64,000 nt of DNA from Ruminococcus flavefaciens 007c (GCF_000571935.1 NZ_ATAX01000009.1:1-64000); one strand, 5' to 3'; shown: positions 50,837 through 60,170, counted from the stretch's first letter. A program made the numbers and translations. Notes: a model not told the origin generated them from the sequence alone.

Positions 50837-51457
50837 ATGCTTGAATTCATAACAATAAACGAACACAGCAGTATCCGTATTGACGAGGGAAAGGTCATAT
50901 ACTCCGATCCGTACAACATCAGCAGCGCTGCTCACGACGCCGATATCATTCTCATCACTCACAGCCACTTCGACCACTACTCCCTTGATGATATACGCAA
51001 GGTGATGAAGTCCGATACTGTCATCGTCTGTCCCACATCTGTAAACGAGCCGAAGGAGCTTGATCTGTCCGTGAAGCAGGTCACCGCTGGCGAAAAGTTT
51101 GAAGTCCTCGGCGTAAGATTTGAAGCAGTTCCTGCGTACAATATCGGCAAGCCATTCCACCCTAAGTCCAACGGCTGGCTGGGATATATCATCGACAGTT
51201 CCGCTCACGGACGAATATATATTGCAGGAGATACTGACATAACTCCCGACAACAAGCAGGTAAAGTGTGATATTGCGCTCATTCCCGCAGGCGGTACTTT
51301 CACTACCGATGCGGTGCAAGCGGCGGAGCTTGCTAATGCTATCCGCCCTAAGTATGCTATCCCTATACATTACGGAACAGTCGCAGGCTCTCCCGATGAC
51401 GGAGAGAAATTCCGCAAGGCTGTTGACAGCTGTATAGAAGTAGTTATAAAACTATAA
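50837..51457 (+). CDS. Metallo-beta-lactamase-fold hydrolase (UPF0173-like)
   Basis: 206 residues from the ATG at 50837 with AGGAGG eight bases before. MBL fold with THSHFDHYS (metal-binding HxHxDH), YIAGDTDITPD and a late IPIHYGT His. This matches the UPF0173/YtkL type of metal-dependent hydrolases of unknown substrate. It is a single gene divergent from MATE with a terminator 30 bases later. Confidence 0.9.
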   Translation: MLEFITINEHSSIRIDEGKVIYSDPYNISSAAHDADIILITHSHFDHYSLDDIRKVMKSDTVIVCPTSVNEPKELDLSVKQVTAGEKFEVLGVRFEAVPAYNIGKPFHPKSNGWLGYIIDSSAHGRIYIAGDTDITPDNKQVKCDIALIPAGGTFTTDAVQAAELANAIRPKYAIPIHYGTVAGSPDDGEKFRKAVDSCIEVVIKL

Positions 51458-51485
51458 TATCAAGCCGATATCCGCTTTTAAATCC

Positions 51486-51519
51486 GAAAAAGCTCCGACT
51501 TTACAGTCGGAGCTTTATT
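51486..51519 (+). terminator. Terminator of the metal-dependent hydrolase gene
   Basis: AAAGCTCCGACT-TTAC-AGTCGGAGCTTT followed by ATT. Confidence 0.88.
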
Positions 51520-51723
51520 CATTGCTGTTTACTTTATAAAAACCATGCCCCGGACAGTGAAGCTGCCGCTTCCTGAGATAGAAGCTTCAAGGTCGCCTGT
51601 TGTGTTCCGGCAGCAGCCGGGCTCGGCGTCATGACCGTCCCGTTCATGCTCAGAATAAGAACAGTTTTATAAAAACTGATTTACAAATACAAAATAAGAA
51701 CAGATAGTATATTGTATTTTTCG

Positions 51724-54069
51724 TTATTCGGTTATAAGCTGTCTTATGCCGATCTTTTTTATCCTGCGTGACACAAGAAATGCGAACAGGAAGAAACATA
51801 TACTGATAGCTGCTGCCGGAACAAGAACACTTGCAGGAGTAAGCGGTGTATAGAAGTTTGTTACACCTATTCCCCTTAACAGAATTGTTATCAGCTTATT
51901 CATGAACAGCATCCCCAAAAGAGTTCCGAGCAGTGCTCCGAAAACCGAAACAATAAAAAACCTTACAGCAAATTGCAGTCGCAGCCTGCCTGTGGTAAAG
52001 CCCTGTGACTTGAATATGCCGATATCATTCTTTTCCTGCGTAAAGGCCTTTGAGCTCATCATTGAAACTACTATAAACGCAAAGAAAAGTGAAAATGTAT
52101 AGATTATGATCCTGATTACCTTGACCGCTGTATCGTATATTGCATCGTCATCATCATCCTTTCCCAATGTGACCTTAATGCTGTCGCCGTATTCTTCTTC
52201 AAGAGCGGCTTTTGCCTCTTCAGCCTTTGTTTCATCTTCAAGCATAATACTGCCATGATCAGTGTGTTTATGCAAACCAAGCTTTTCACCTGCATCTGTA
52301 TTGATGGCAGCAGCTCTGCCCATATCGCTCATGGACATATATATTCCGGAAATGATGAATTCCTCATGGTTATCGAATTTAGCAATATTTACTGTATCGC
52401 CGAGTTTAATGTCCAGCTCATCAGCTAACAATTCGGTAATGACTATCTCGTTGTCGTATAAAGGTGCTCTGCCTTTTGAAGTCATGATATCTTCGGGATA
52501 CATATCCATACGGCAATATACTTCTTCACCGTTTACAGATATATATGTGCCGAGAGAGAAATTTTTTCTTCGGATAGCAGCGTGTTCTTCCACAGTTTCG
52601 ACTATCTTATCTATTTTATCCTTTTGTGTCATCTCATCGAAGGAAAAAACGATATCCCTTATATCCATTCCCATATTTTCTCCGGCTGTACGAGAGTTTA
52701 CAGCTTCACTGAGGGCATTGACCATCAGCATGAAAAGCACAAGTATTGCTGCGATCAACACCGATGCAAAATATCTTCTTTTTGCAGATGTGAACTGACG
52801 CAGAGCCAGTGTTGAAGAAAGCAGCTTTGCACTTATGGGAAGCTTTATGCGGGTGTCAAAATATATTTCATTTCTGCCGCCTGAAATAGCACGTATAGGT
52901 GATACCTTGCATACCTTATGAGTGATAATATATATAAATACGACGCTGACTCCAAGTATCACAAAAAGGTAAAGAAACGTTTTTCCGAATGCATGATGTG
53001 TTTGTGTAATACAGCCTGATATCGGCTCAAAAACACGGGTTACAAGTCTCGTGAGAGGCAGTTCACAGAATATTCCGAGGACACTTCCGATGACTTCCGC
53101 AATGATATACTGAAGCATTATAAAAAGCCGTATCCTGAAGTTGCCGAATCCCTGAGATTTTAATATGCCAAGATTGGTATAATCCATTTCTATGCCCGTT
53201 GAGATGCTGTGTCCCATAATGATAAGTACGACTACGGCAAGTATAAGTATGAACACGAGCAGTATACCGAGTATGATATCCTGGTAAATGTTGGTATAGT
53301 GCATAGACTCGCTTTTGGTTGTTGCCCCCCACGCATTTGAGATTATATCCGTGTCAAGATTTACCTGACGGCGAATTTTCCCGTCGGATAGTGTGCAGTC
53401 GTCTGACTTGTACAGCTGTACGAAATATCCTGTGCCCCAGTGATCATCGCTGTTTTCCTTTGAGTTTTCAGCCATTATCATATCAAAATCCTTCTGTGAA
53501 ACGAACATCCACTTCCAGCCTATGACCATTGCTCCGTACATCGGTTCAACTACAAATCCCTTTACAGTGAAATCGTAATCTCCGCTTATGGTGTGTGCAG
53601 TCACTTTGTCACCGATATCACATTTATATCTGCTCTTTGAACCGTAGCTCATGTATATCTCTCCCTCGGAAAGCGGAGGGATATTTTCTTCAAGGCCGTT
53701 GCACTCTTTATTCACAAGCTTTATGCCCTTGGGCAAAGGAGTAAAGAAACATGAGTTTTTGTTGCTGACTTTCTCTGATTCAACACCGTATGAAATTACA
53801 GCAGAAGGTGTTAATGTATAATGGTCGATGATAGCTTCATCATCAAGCTTCTGTCTCATTTCGTCAGTAAAAAGTACGTCCTTGAGCATAACCGTAATGT
53901 CTGCGCTGTTGGCTGAGGAATAAGCTTCGTTCAGGGAGTCGTCACAGCTTTTCCTGACACTGAATATAAGATTGAGCGCCATAGATATGATGAACATAAG
54001 GATCACTATGCTGATGAACGTGCCCTTCCTGCGGCGTATATTTGCTTTCAGCAAGGTAAGTATCTCCAT
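51724..54069 (-). CDS. ABC transporter permease, FtsX/MacB type
   Basis: 781 residues from the ATG at 54069, 10 bases after the ATPase stop. One N-terminal membrane helix, a large extracytoplasmic domain (about 50-245), three helices, a second helix near 430, another extracytoplasmic domain, and three final helices: the duplicated FtsX permease plan of antimicrobial-peptide or lipoprotein-type exporters. The paired segments LGILKSQGF and IGIFKSQGF mark the two FtsX repeats. It works with the ATPase encoded directly upstream and is probably controlled by the two-component system before that. Confidence 0.9.
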   Translation of the reverse strand: MEILTLLKANIRRRKGTFISIVILMFIISMALNLIFSVRKSCDDSLNEAYSSANSADITVMLKDVLFTDEMRQKLDDEAIIDHYTLTPSAVISYGVESEKVSNKNSCFFTPLPKGIKLVNKECNGLEENIPPLSEGEIYMSYGSKSRYKCDIGDKVTAHTISGDYDFTVKGFVVEPMYGAMVIGWKWMFVSQKDFDMIMAENSKENSDDHWGTGYFVQLYKSDDCTLSDGKIRRQVNLDTDIISNAWGATTKSESMHYTNIYQDIILGILLVFILILAVVVLIIMGHSISTGIEMDYTNLGILKSQGFGNFRIRLFIMLQYIIAEVIGSVLGIFCELPLTRLVTRVFEPISGCITQTHHAFGKTFLYLFVILGVSVVFIYIITHKVCKVSPIRAISGGRNEIYFDTRIKLPISAKLLSSTLALRQFTSAKRRYFASVLIAAILVLFMLMVNALSEAVNSRTAGENMGMDIRDIVFSFDEMTQKDKIDKIVETVEEHAAIRRKNFSLGTYISVNGEEVYCRMDMYPEDIMTSKGRAPLYDNEIVITELLADELDIKLGDTVNIAKFDNHEEFIISGIYMSMSDMGRAAAINTDAGEKLGLHKHTDHGSIMLEDETKAEEAKAALEEEYGDSIKVTLGKDDDDDAIYDTAVKVIRIIIYTFSLFFAFIVVSMMSSKAFTQEKNDIGIFKSQGFTTGRLRLQFAVRFFIVSVFGALLGTLLGMLFMNKLITILLRGIGVTNFYTPLTPASVLVPAAAISICFFLFAFLVSRRIKKIGIRQLITE

Positions 54070-54079
54070 ACCTCTCACC

Positions 54080-54841
54080 TCACCATTCAAGGGAATTGAG
54101 CCATGCGTTTACCTGAGTCTCGCGGCTCTTCTCCTCAGACTGTTCATATGGTCTGAGAACAAGCTCACCAATAACGTTTCCGTCCGAAAGATAAAGCAGA
54201 CGAGATGCTCTCAATGCTGCACGTATATCATGCGTTACCATGAGTATGCTCTGACCGCTGCGGTTGATCTCTGTGAGAAGGTCCAGTACCTCTGTAGTAT
54301 TTTTACGATTGAGCGCACCTGTTGGCTCATCCGCAAAGAGAAGCTTCGGCTGATTAATAACAGCTCGTGCGATAGCACATCTCTGCTGTTCGCCGCCCGA
54401 GACCTGTGAGGGAAGATTTGTCTTTACGTGATCTATCCCCATTCTTTTCATCAGTTCATCCGCTCTGCTCCTCACCTCAGAGGCCGAGCATTTTTTATTA
54501 AGATATCCCGAAACGACAACATTTTCATACAGAGACAGATTGCTTACAAGATGCATCTGCTGGAAAATAAATCCGAAGTCTGAATACCTCAGCTTTGCAA
54601 GCTCCTTTTCGCTCATTTTAACGATATCTTTCTCATTGTATATCACAGAGCCTGCGGTAGCCTTGTCCATGCCGCTGAGAGCATAGAGCATTGTGGATTT
54701 TCCCGAGCCTGAAGCTCCCATTATAACGGTGAAGTCTCCTTCATATATTTCAAGGTCAACGCCTGATAATATATGTACCTGTTCGCCGTTGTGAGCAAAA
54801 CTCTTTGAAAGCAGCCTGGATTTCAGAATTGTTTTTTTCAT
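54080..54841 (-). CDS. ABC transporter ATP-binding protein (MacB/LolD type)
   Basis: 253 residues with Walker A GASGSGKST, Q-loop, signature VSGGEQQRCAIARA, Walker B LLFADEPTGALN and H-loop MVTHD. The GALNRKNT pattern is usual for peptide and antibiotic exporters of this class. It pairs with the permease directly downstream. The start has GAAAGGAAG upstream. Confidence 0.93.
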   Translation of the reverse strand: MKKTILKSRLLSKSFAHNGEQVHILSGVDLEIYEGDFTVIMGASGSGKSTMLYALSGMDKATAGSVIYNEKDIVKMSEKELAKLRYSDFGFIFQQMHLVSNLSLYENVVVSGYLNKKCSASEVRSRADELMKRMGIDHVKTNLPSQVSGGEQQRCAIARAVINQPKLLFADEPTGALNRKNTTEVLDLLTEINRSGQSILMVTHDIRAALRASRLLYLSDGNVIGELVLRPYEQSEEKSRETQVNAWLNSLEW

Positions 54842-54891
54842 ATTTTAAGCTTCCTTTCACTTTTACTGTTATAATTATACAGCAAAAGTTA

Positions 54892-56043
54892 TTAAGAAGT
54901 ACTTAAGGCTTTTAACGGAAATGATACCGTTACTTCCAGACCTCCCCCTGCCGCATTTCTGAGGCTTACTTCGCCGTTATGTGCTTCAGTGAGGTATTTT
55001 ACGATATATAGGCCAAGTCCCGAACCCTGTTCGGTGCCTGTATTTTTTCCGCGGTAGAATTTCTCGAATATAAACGGCATATCTTCATCAAGGATACCGC
55101 TACCCGAATCGCGGAAATTTATCATAACGGCTTTTTCCGTTTTTTCAATTGATACAGTTATATCTGTATGGGCGTATTTTCTTGCATTGTTGATCAGGTT
55201 TTCGGTTATCTGCATAAGTCGGTTCTTATCTGCAAATACTTCGACAGTGTAGTCGGGACTGATGAAATGAATATCGTTCTGTTCCGCAGCAATCTCTTTT
55301 ACGGAGCTTTCCATGAATGATATAAGCTCAAATCTCTCGGGCTGCATTTTCAGCTTGTCAAGGTCGGCAAGTGAGTGCAGTAAAAGGTCGTTGGTAAGTT
55401 TTGACACCTCGTCGCACTTGCGCATTATTACCGACAGATATTTTCTTCTTTTTTCCGGGGAACTGTCAAGATTTGCGTCAAGTCCCTCGGCATAAGCTCT
55501 TATGGATGACACGGGAGTTTTTATATCATGTGAGAGCGTAGCGATAACGGTCTTGTTGTTGTCTATGGCTTCACGTTCGCATGCCCGCGCCTTTGTTATC
55601 TCGCGGCGCATACTATCGAATGCCCACGTGAAGCTTCCGAAGTAATTTGAACGCTCGTAGTCGAGTGGGATATCGAAATTTCCCTGTGCTATCTTCTCGG
55701 CAAATTTTTTCATCTTATCAAATGGACGCAGTATTGAGAAATATACATATCCGAAGATGACTGCCACAAATACACATCCTATGATGCATATTATCAAAGC
55801 CTTATTGCTGTCAGGCGCCGGCATTGAATAATCATGGAGTTCTTCCTTTAATGCAGCCGCCTTCTGAGCAGCCTGTTCTGTTTCGCCCATTTTTATAAGC
55901 TGCTCCACTTCGTTTACAGCGACTATAATACCTCCGTTGGCATCAGGAATGTAATCTGCCTTATCATTGTATATAAACAGCGCCGATGCGGCTGTAATCA
56001 GAAACATAAAGAAAATGGAGATGCTGATTATCCTGCTTTTCAT
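54892..56043 (-). CDS. Membrane sensor histidine kinase
   Basis: 383 residues from the ATG at 56043, whose A overlaps the final base of the response regulator stop. Two membrane helices (about 5-25 and 85-105) frame a short extracytoplasmic loop of about 55 residues, then HAMP, HisKA with ATLSHDIKTPVSSI (phosphorylated His) and HATPase with NARKYA and GSGLGLYI. The small loop suggests sensing in the membrane or through the transporter. It phosphorylates the response regulator encoded just upstream. Confidence 0.93.
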   Translation of the reverse strand: MKSRIISISIFFMFLITAASALFIYNDKADYIPDANGGIIVAVNEVEQLIKMGETEQAAQKAAALKEELHDYSMPAPDSNKALIICIIGCVFVAVIFGYVYFSILRPFDKMKKFAEKIAQGNFDIPLDYERSNYFGSFTWAFDSMRREITKARACEREAIDNNKTVIATLSHDIKTPVSSIRAYAEGLDANLDSSPEKRRKYLSVIMRKCDEVSKLTNDLLLHSLADLDKLKMQPERFELISFMESSVKEIAAEQNDIHFISPDYTVEVFADKNRLMQITENLINNARKYAHTDITVSIEKTEKAVMINFRDSGSGILDEDMPFIFEKFYRGKNTGTEQGSGLGLYIVKYLTEAHNGEVSLRNAAGGGLEVTVSFPLKALSTS

Positions 56044-56726
56044 TATTCTGCCTCCAGTTTGTATCCGATTTTGTATACGGTCTTTATGTAGCACGGAGAA
56101 GCCGGATCGTCCTCGATTTTTTCACGCAGCCAGCGTATATGCACTGCAAGTGTTGAAGGCTCCACGTCAGAGAAAGTTCCCCATACGGCCGAGAACAGAT
56201 CCTCTTTTGAGACCGCTGTGCCGGTATGCTCACAGAGACAAGCCAGCAGATCGAACTCCTTTAGCGACAACGCTACGGGAACACCGTTCTTGGTCACTGA
56301 ACGTGAAGAAATATCCACTCTTACATTTCCGAATACGATCGGCTCCTGTTCTTCAGCATTACCATAAGCACGCCGCAGCAATGCCTTTATGCGTGAAAAA
56401 AGTTCCGCCATGGAATACGGCTTGGGAAGATAGTCATCACCACCGATGTCGAAGCCTGTTATCCTGTCGGATTCACTGGTTCTGGCGCTGGCAAAAATAA
56501 CAGGAACATTTGATACGCTGCGAAGCTCCTTACATACCTCAAAGCCTGTAAAGTCGGGCAGATTGATATCAAGAAGTATAAGGTCGAAGCTTGTTCTGCA
56601 CAGTATTTCAAAAGCCTGTCCGGCACTTTCTACGGAAGTCACATTATATCCGTATCCCTCAAGCATATCGGTTATCACAAACGATAAGTCGGTATCATCA
56701 TCTATTATAAGGATATTGTTTTTCAT
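56043..56726 (-). CDS. OmpR/PhoB-family response regulator
   Basis: 227 residues: receiver domain with Asp in LILLDINLPDFTGF (about residue 53), acidic pocket DDDTD and conserved Lys in LPKPYSMAEL, then a winged-helix DNA-binding domain ending VKTVYKIGYKLE. First gene of the operon RR-HK-ATPase-permease. It likely activates the transporter genes. The promoter with a palindrome over the -35 box is at 56774-56809. Confidence 0.94.
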   Translation of the reverse strand: MKNNILIIDDDTDLSFVITDMLEGYGYNVTSVESAGQAFEILCRTSFDLILLDINLPDFTGFEVCKELRSVSNVPVIFASARTSESDRITGFDIGGDDYLPKPYSMAELFSRIKALLRRAYGNAEEQEPIVFGNVRVDISSRSVTKNGVPVALSLKEFDLLACLCEHTGTAVSKEDLFSAVWGTFSDVEPSTLAVHIRWLREKIEDDPASPCYIKTVYKIGYKLEAE

Positions 56727-56773
56727 ACTCTTCCTCCCTGCGTTATTTGATCTATTTAAAATTCTTATATTAA

Positions 56774-56809
56774 ATCATACAACATCACTCGTTTATTGTC
56801 AAGTTGACA
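56774..56809 (-). promoter_or_regulatory. Promoter of the two-component/ABC operon with palindrome
   Basis: On the minus strand, TTGACA (56802-56797), 17 bases, TATGAT (56779-56774). The -35 box is half of an inverted repeat TGTCAA-C-TTGACA (56797-56809 on the plus strand as TGTCAAGTTGACA), so it could be a regulator site. Confidence 0.75.
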
Positions 56810-56918
56810 GCATAAGAATCAGTATTATATATCCCGCTGACAGAGAGAAATTCCGCAATGCTGCCGGCAGCGGACTTCGTGCCTTATCAGCCTGTTAAGC
56901 TCGGATGAGAATAAAACA

Positions 56919-56955
56919 AAAACGAGAACAGCTTATCCCAGCTGTTCCCGTTTTC
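56919..56955 (-). terminator. Terminator of the ECF sigma/anti-sigma operon
   Basis: On the minus strand the arms GGGAACAGCT and AGCTGTTCTC form a stem with a GGGATA loop, followed by GTTTTTGTTTTATTC. It begins about 25 bases after the anti-sigma stop. Confidence 0.85.
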
Positions 56956-56979
56956 TGTATATATGATTAAAAAAGTCTT

Positions 56980-58170
56980 TTATTCTGCCTCTTCAGCGCT
57001 TTCCCCATAGCGGGTAAATCCGTCGATCAAAGACTTTTCGGCTTTACTGTAATCCTTTGAAGGATCGTATGCCATATATATCAGTGAATGATCCGAGATC
57101 CTCCATTTTCCGTCGCTGCATTTTACGAACTCAAGGTCTAAACACTCCATATAAGGATCCGTTTCCGTTTCAATCTTGTTGATCCTCTCCCAGACAAAGG
57201 AATTTTCGGTGACGTTGAAGGAACGGTCGGATATTATATTGTCCCAGTTTTCGGGATGATGCGCTAAATCGTCTTTCACAGGAACATAAAGAGCTCCGTT
57301 GTAGCCGATAACGTCAAATCTGCGGACCGGACTGTCAGGATCCGTTATTTTATCATCAACGTTATGATCGGAAAAATCATCGCAGTAAACATAGCGGCCG
57401 TTGATATTAACATCTTCACGATTATATGCAAAATACTTATCATAGTAATTGCGGAACTCTTCAAGATTGCTGTAACGGTCATCACTGACCTTGTAGTAGG
57501 TTACATGGTCATAGATCACAGTGCCCTCTTTCTTGGAATTAGGCCATAAACTCTGATCAAATGAACCGTCGGGATCATCACCGCCGTACTGCCAGAATGA
57601 TATAGTCTCGGCAGTCGGATCAATAGTATCTGCGGTATTGAGGTTGTAGATATCCATATAAACCGGGAGATAATTGTTGAATATCTCCTTCATCTCCTCT
57701 TCGGTCGGAACACCTTCCGAATCGGAAGCGATCAGTTCGATGCCTTCGGTAACAGCTTCCGTAGCAATTTCCGTAAGAGGTTCGGTGACCGCTTCCGTAA
57801 CTGCTTCCGTAACTAAAATATTATCAGTTGTCATTTCCTCTTCGACCTTAGCAGCAGGTCCTTTTCTTGCAAGAATACCCCTGTTCATGAATCCCAATGT
57901 GCCTACACCGCCGGCTACGACAACAAATGCAGCGGCTGCACAAAGCGGCTTATACCACACAGGACGTCTGTATTTCTCAACGCCGGAAACACTGATCTCG
58001 CTGTCGGCACTGTCTATATTTTTATCGGCCTTGATCATGTTATTAAACTTTCTTTCGCTCATTTCAAATACCCTCTTTTTTGTTTGTTCATCATCAGATG
58101 AGAAAGGGATCAGCTCTTCGATAATATCATCTTTTGCATTTTTCAGTATATCAAATTTCTTCTCACTCAT
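56980..58170 (-). CDS. Probable anti-sigma factor (single-pass membrane protein)
   Basis: 396 residues, not recognised by domain. A cytoplasmic N-terminus of about 80 residues is followed by one membrane helix (WYKPLCAAAAFVVVAGGVGTLGF, about 80-103) and an outside part of about 290 residues. That part opens with a repetitive Thr/Glu segment (TEAVTEAVTEPLTE). Start and sigma-factor stop overlap by 4 bases (ATGA), and the sigma gene is first in the transcript, the standard layout for ECF sigma/anti-sigma pairs. I infer the role from position and topology; the extracellular part could sense an envelope or substrate signal. Confidence 0.7.
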   Translation of the reverse strand: MSEKKFDILKNAKDDIIEELIPFSSDDEQTKKRVFEMSERKFNNMIKADKNIDSADSEISVSGVEKYRRPVWYKPLCAAAAFVVVAGGVGTLGFMNRGILARKGPAAKVEEEMTTDNILVTEAVTEAVTEPLTEIATEAVTEGIELIASDSEGVPTEEEMKEIFNNYLPVYMDIYNLNTADTIDPTAETISFWQYGGDDPDGSFDQSLWPNSKKEGTVIYDHVTYYKVSDDRYSNLEEFRNYYDKYFAYNREDVNINGRYVYCDDFSDHNVDDKITDPDSPVRRFDVIGYNGALYVPVKDDLAHHPENWDNIISDRSFNVTENSFVWERINKIETETDPYMECLDLEFVKCSDGKWRISDHSLIYMAYDPSKDYSKAEKSLIDGFTRYGESAEEAE

Positions 58171-58736
58171 AATGCATCCTCCTTAATACCTCTTACGGCA
58201 AGTGCCTCTTTCAGCTTGTCTGCTGCACGTTTGCATCTCATTCTGACGGCTGAAGGCTTCATAGAGAGTAGTCTGGATATCTGCTGCGAATTCTTGTTGT
58301 AGTAGAACTTCTGGATCATTATAATGGAATCCGGAGTTCCCAGTTCTTTTATACATTCCATAAGTATCCGTCTGAGTTCCGATCTTTCACTTTCCGCTGC
58401 CGGATCCTCTCCCGAGCTTATCTCAGGCGCATTCTCCTCGTCTATCGAGAAAGAACTGTCTGCATTTCTTGACAGTCTGCGATAGCAGTCGATACATTTG
58501 CGCTTGGCGATAGTGCCGATATAGCCCTTCAGCTCACCCGTTGCATTTCCGTCATTCAAACTGAAGAACACCTCTGCGAAGATGTCGCTGATACATTCCT
58601 CTATGTCCTCATTTGTAAAAAAGTGCAGACGGTTAAACGCTATAGCACGAACATAGCTGTAATATTCATCGAAAAGCATTTCATGAGCTTTTCCCGATGT
58701 TTTCTGAAGCAGTGAATTGTACTCTGCGCCCGTCAT
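58167..58736 (-). CDS. ECF-type RNA polymerase sigma factor
   Basis: 189 residues with region 2 (DEYYSYVRAIAFNRLHFFTNEDIEECISDIFAEVFF) and region 4 (QISRLLSMKPSAVRMRCKRAADKLKEAL). A linker rich in Ser, Glu and Asp (SFSIDEENAPEISSGEDPAAESE) separates the two regions. It would bring RNA polymerase to promoters such as the shared motif upstream of itself and of the 59051-60043 gene. GGGAGG precedes the ATG. Confidence 0.92.
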   Translation of the reverse strand: MTGAEYNSLLQKTSGKAHEMLFDEYYSYVRAIAFNRLHFFTNEDIEECISDIFAEVFFSLNDGNATGELKGYIGTIAKRKCIDCYRRLSRNADSSFSIDEENAPEISSGEDPAAESERSELRRILMECIKELGTPDSIIMIQKFYYNKNSQQISRLLSMKPSAVRMRCKRAADKLKEALAVRGIKEDAL

Positions 58737-58787
58737 TATTTTTCCTCCCTGAGAACTTGTTTGTGTATGCTGAAGCTTCCATGGCAG

Positions 58788-58829
58788 CTTTCACTAACTA
58801 CATTCGATGAACATTCACGAAGTGTCACA
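58788..58829 (-). promoter_or_regulatory. ECF-type promoter of the sigma operon (shared motif)
   Basis: On the minus strand, TGTGAC-ACTT, then CGAATGTAGTTAGTGAAAG, with 17 bases between TGTGAC and CGAATG. The same 42-base pattern occurs at 60087-60128. Suggests autoregulation. Confidence 0.75.
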
Positions 58830-59050
58830 AAAAACGAAAAAAATTTTTTCTTCCGAAACAAACAGCGTTTTGATTATAACATATCCGTATCCGATTGACA
58901 AGTATTCCCTTGCTGATCAATCTATTCTTACATATTCATTTTTACCGATACACCTAACAGACAAAAGCTCCTCAGATATGAGAAGCTTTTGCTGTATTAC
59001 AGGCAGTATTTCTCCTGTATCCGGCATATGACCGGAGCTTTATCGAATAC
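58830..59050. other. Intergenic DNA between the sigma operon and the dockerin gene
   Basis: The gene-free stretch 58737-59050 contains the ECF-type promoter above and a hairpin CAAAAGCT...AGCTTTTG (58962-58991), probably a weak terminator of the minus-strand dockerin gene that ends at 59051. Nothing else recognised. Confidence 0.45.
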
Positions 59051-60043
59051 TTAATCTCCCAGTAAATATTTCTTTATGCAAAGTGCGTCATCTACAGTAA
59101 GACCATCACCGTCAACATCTGCATTTTTAAAACCGGCTGAGGTTATATGCTCGGCAGCTGTTCCATCTATGCCGTACTTGTTGGGATTGGATAATGCCTG
59201 CATAATAAGTATTACGTCTGACATATCTATATTGCCATCACAATTTGCATCGCCATTGCCATGAGCTTTAGCCTTTCTGTTTGAAGCGGACTCCCTCATA
59301 AGACGTATCATGCCTCCATTGCCGATATAGAGTTCATCAGGTCTTACAGGCAGATAAGAAGCTGTTCGTTTCAGAACAGAACCGTCATAAAATCTGAGTA
59401 CAGTTATCATTGTGCCGCCTATAGTTTCATCGCCGAGGTAAACCTTGCCTGTTTCTGTGACACCATCGGTATAGGTAAGCTTATATGTGCCGTCAGGATT
59501 AATATCCATAGTACCTGCATCTTTTGCAGAAATATCAACAGTATAGTTGCCGTCTGATTCCTGATACTTCCAGCTTCCGATGAAATCAGACATTTTTGCT
59601 TCAGATGCTTCCTTGCGTACAATGCGAGAAATCTGGTTATTTCCATGATAGATCGTGTCAGGATCATCACTGTGATAATAGCCTCCGAACATTCGCTCCT
59701 CACCTTCATATAAGCTTATACACTGGAAAGCTGTACCGCCTATATCTTCAATACTGAATTTAACTGTTCCTGACGATGTCTTTCCGTTAATGCCGGTATA
59801 ATCGTATGTTCCGTCTTTATTTATAATAATTGTTCCGCAGTCTGTCGGACTTATGTTTACACAAAGGTCAGTATCCGAAATCTGGTATTTCCACTGACCT
59901 GCGAGATGATCAATGTCTGTTGTTTCAATTGAAGCTTCCGATACCACGGAAGTCTGTGCAGTATCTGCTGCATATGCAGAGCATACAGGAACTGCTGAAA
60001 ACATAATGCTGACGGCAGCTATAAAAGAAATAAGATTTTTCAT
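59051..60043 (-). CDS. Secreted protein with duplicated beta-rich domain and dockerin
   Basis: 330 residues. Signal peptide, then two copies of an approximately 95-residue domain: LAGQWKYQISDTDLCVNISPTDCGTIIINKDGTYDY and FIGSWKYQESDGNYTVDISAKDAGTMDINPDGTYKL, each a lipocalin-like beta-barrel pattern (GxW...G.Y). The end is a dockerin (DANCDGNID, DVDGDGLTV) with the spacer motif LIMQALSNPNKYGI, which closely matches the esterase dockerin's IMQALANPNKYSI. No catalytic residues visible. It is one of two genes in the window with the ECF-type promoter motif, so it is likely controlled by the neighbouring sigma factor. AGGAG lies before the ATG. Confidence 0.83.
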   Translation of the reverse strand: MKNLISFIAAVSIMFSAVPVCSAYAADTAQTSVVSEASIETTDIDHLAGQWKYQISDTDLCVNISPTDCGTIIINKDGTYDYTGINGKTSSGTVKFSIEDIGGTAFQCISLYEGEERMFGGYYHSDDPDTIYHGNNQISRIVRKEASEAKMSDFIGSWKYQESDGNYTVDISAKDAGTMDINPDGTYKLTYTDGVTETGKVYLGDETIGGTMITVLRFYDGSVLKRTASYLPVRPDELYIGNGGMIRLMRESASNRKAKAHGNGDANCDGNIDMSDVILIMQALSNPNKYGIDGTAAEHITSAGFKNADVDGDGLTVDDALCIKKYLLGD

Positions 60044-60086
60044 TTTTTCTCCTCCGAATTTGTTTCATAAAGTCTATAAGATCGAT

Positions 60087-60128
60087 CTTTCATAACTAAC
60101 ATTCGGAATTCAAATTACAAGTGTTACA
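60087..60128 (-). promoter_or_regulatory. ECF-type promoter of the dockerin gene (shared motif)
   Basis: On the minus strand TGTAAC-ACTT, 17 bases from TGTAAC to CGAATG, then CGAATGTTAGTTATGAAAG. It matches the sigma operon's motif base for base at 10 of 11 positions in the first part and most of the second. Confidence 0.75.
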
Positions 60129-60170
60129 TCTTTCAAAAAATTTTTTTGAAGTTTTTATCGGATCAAATAA

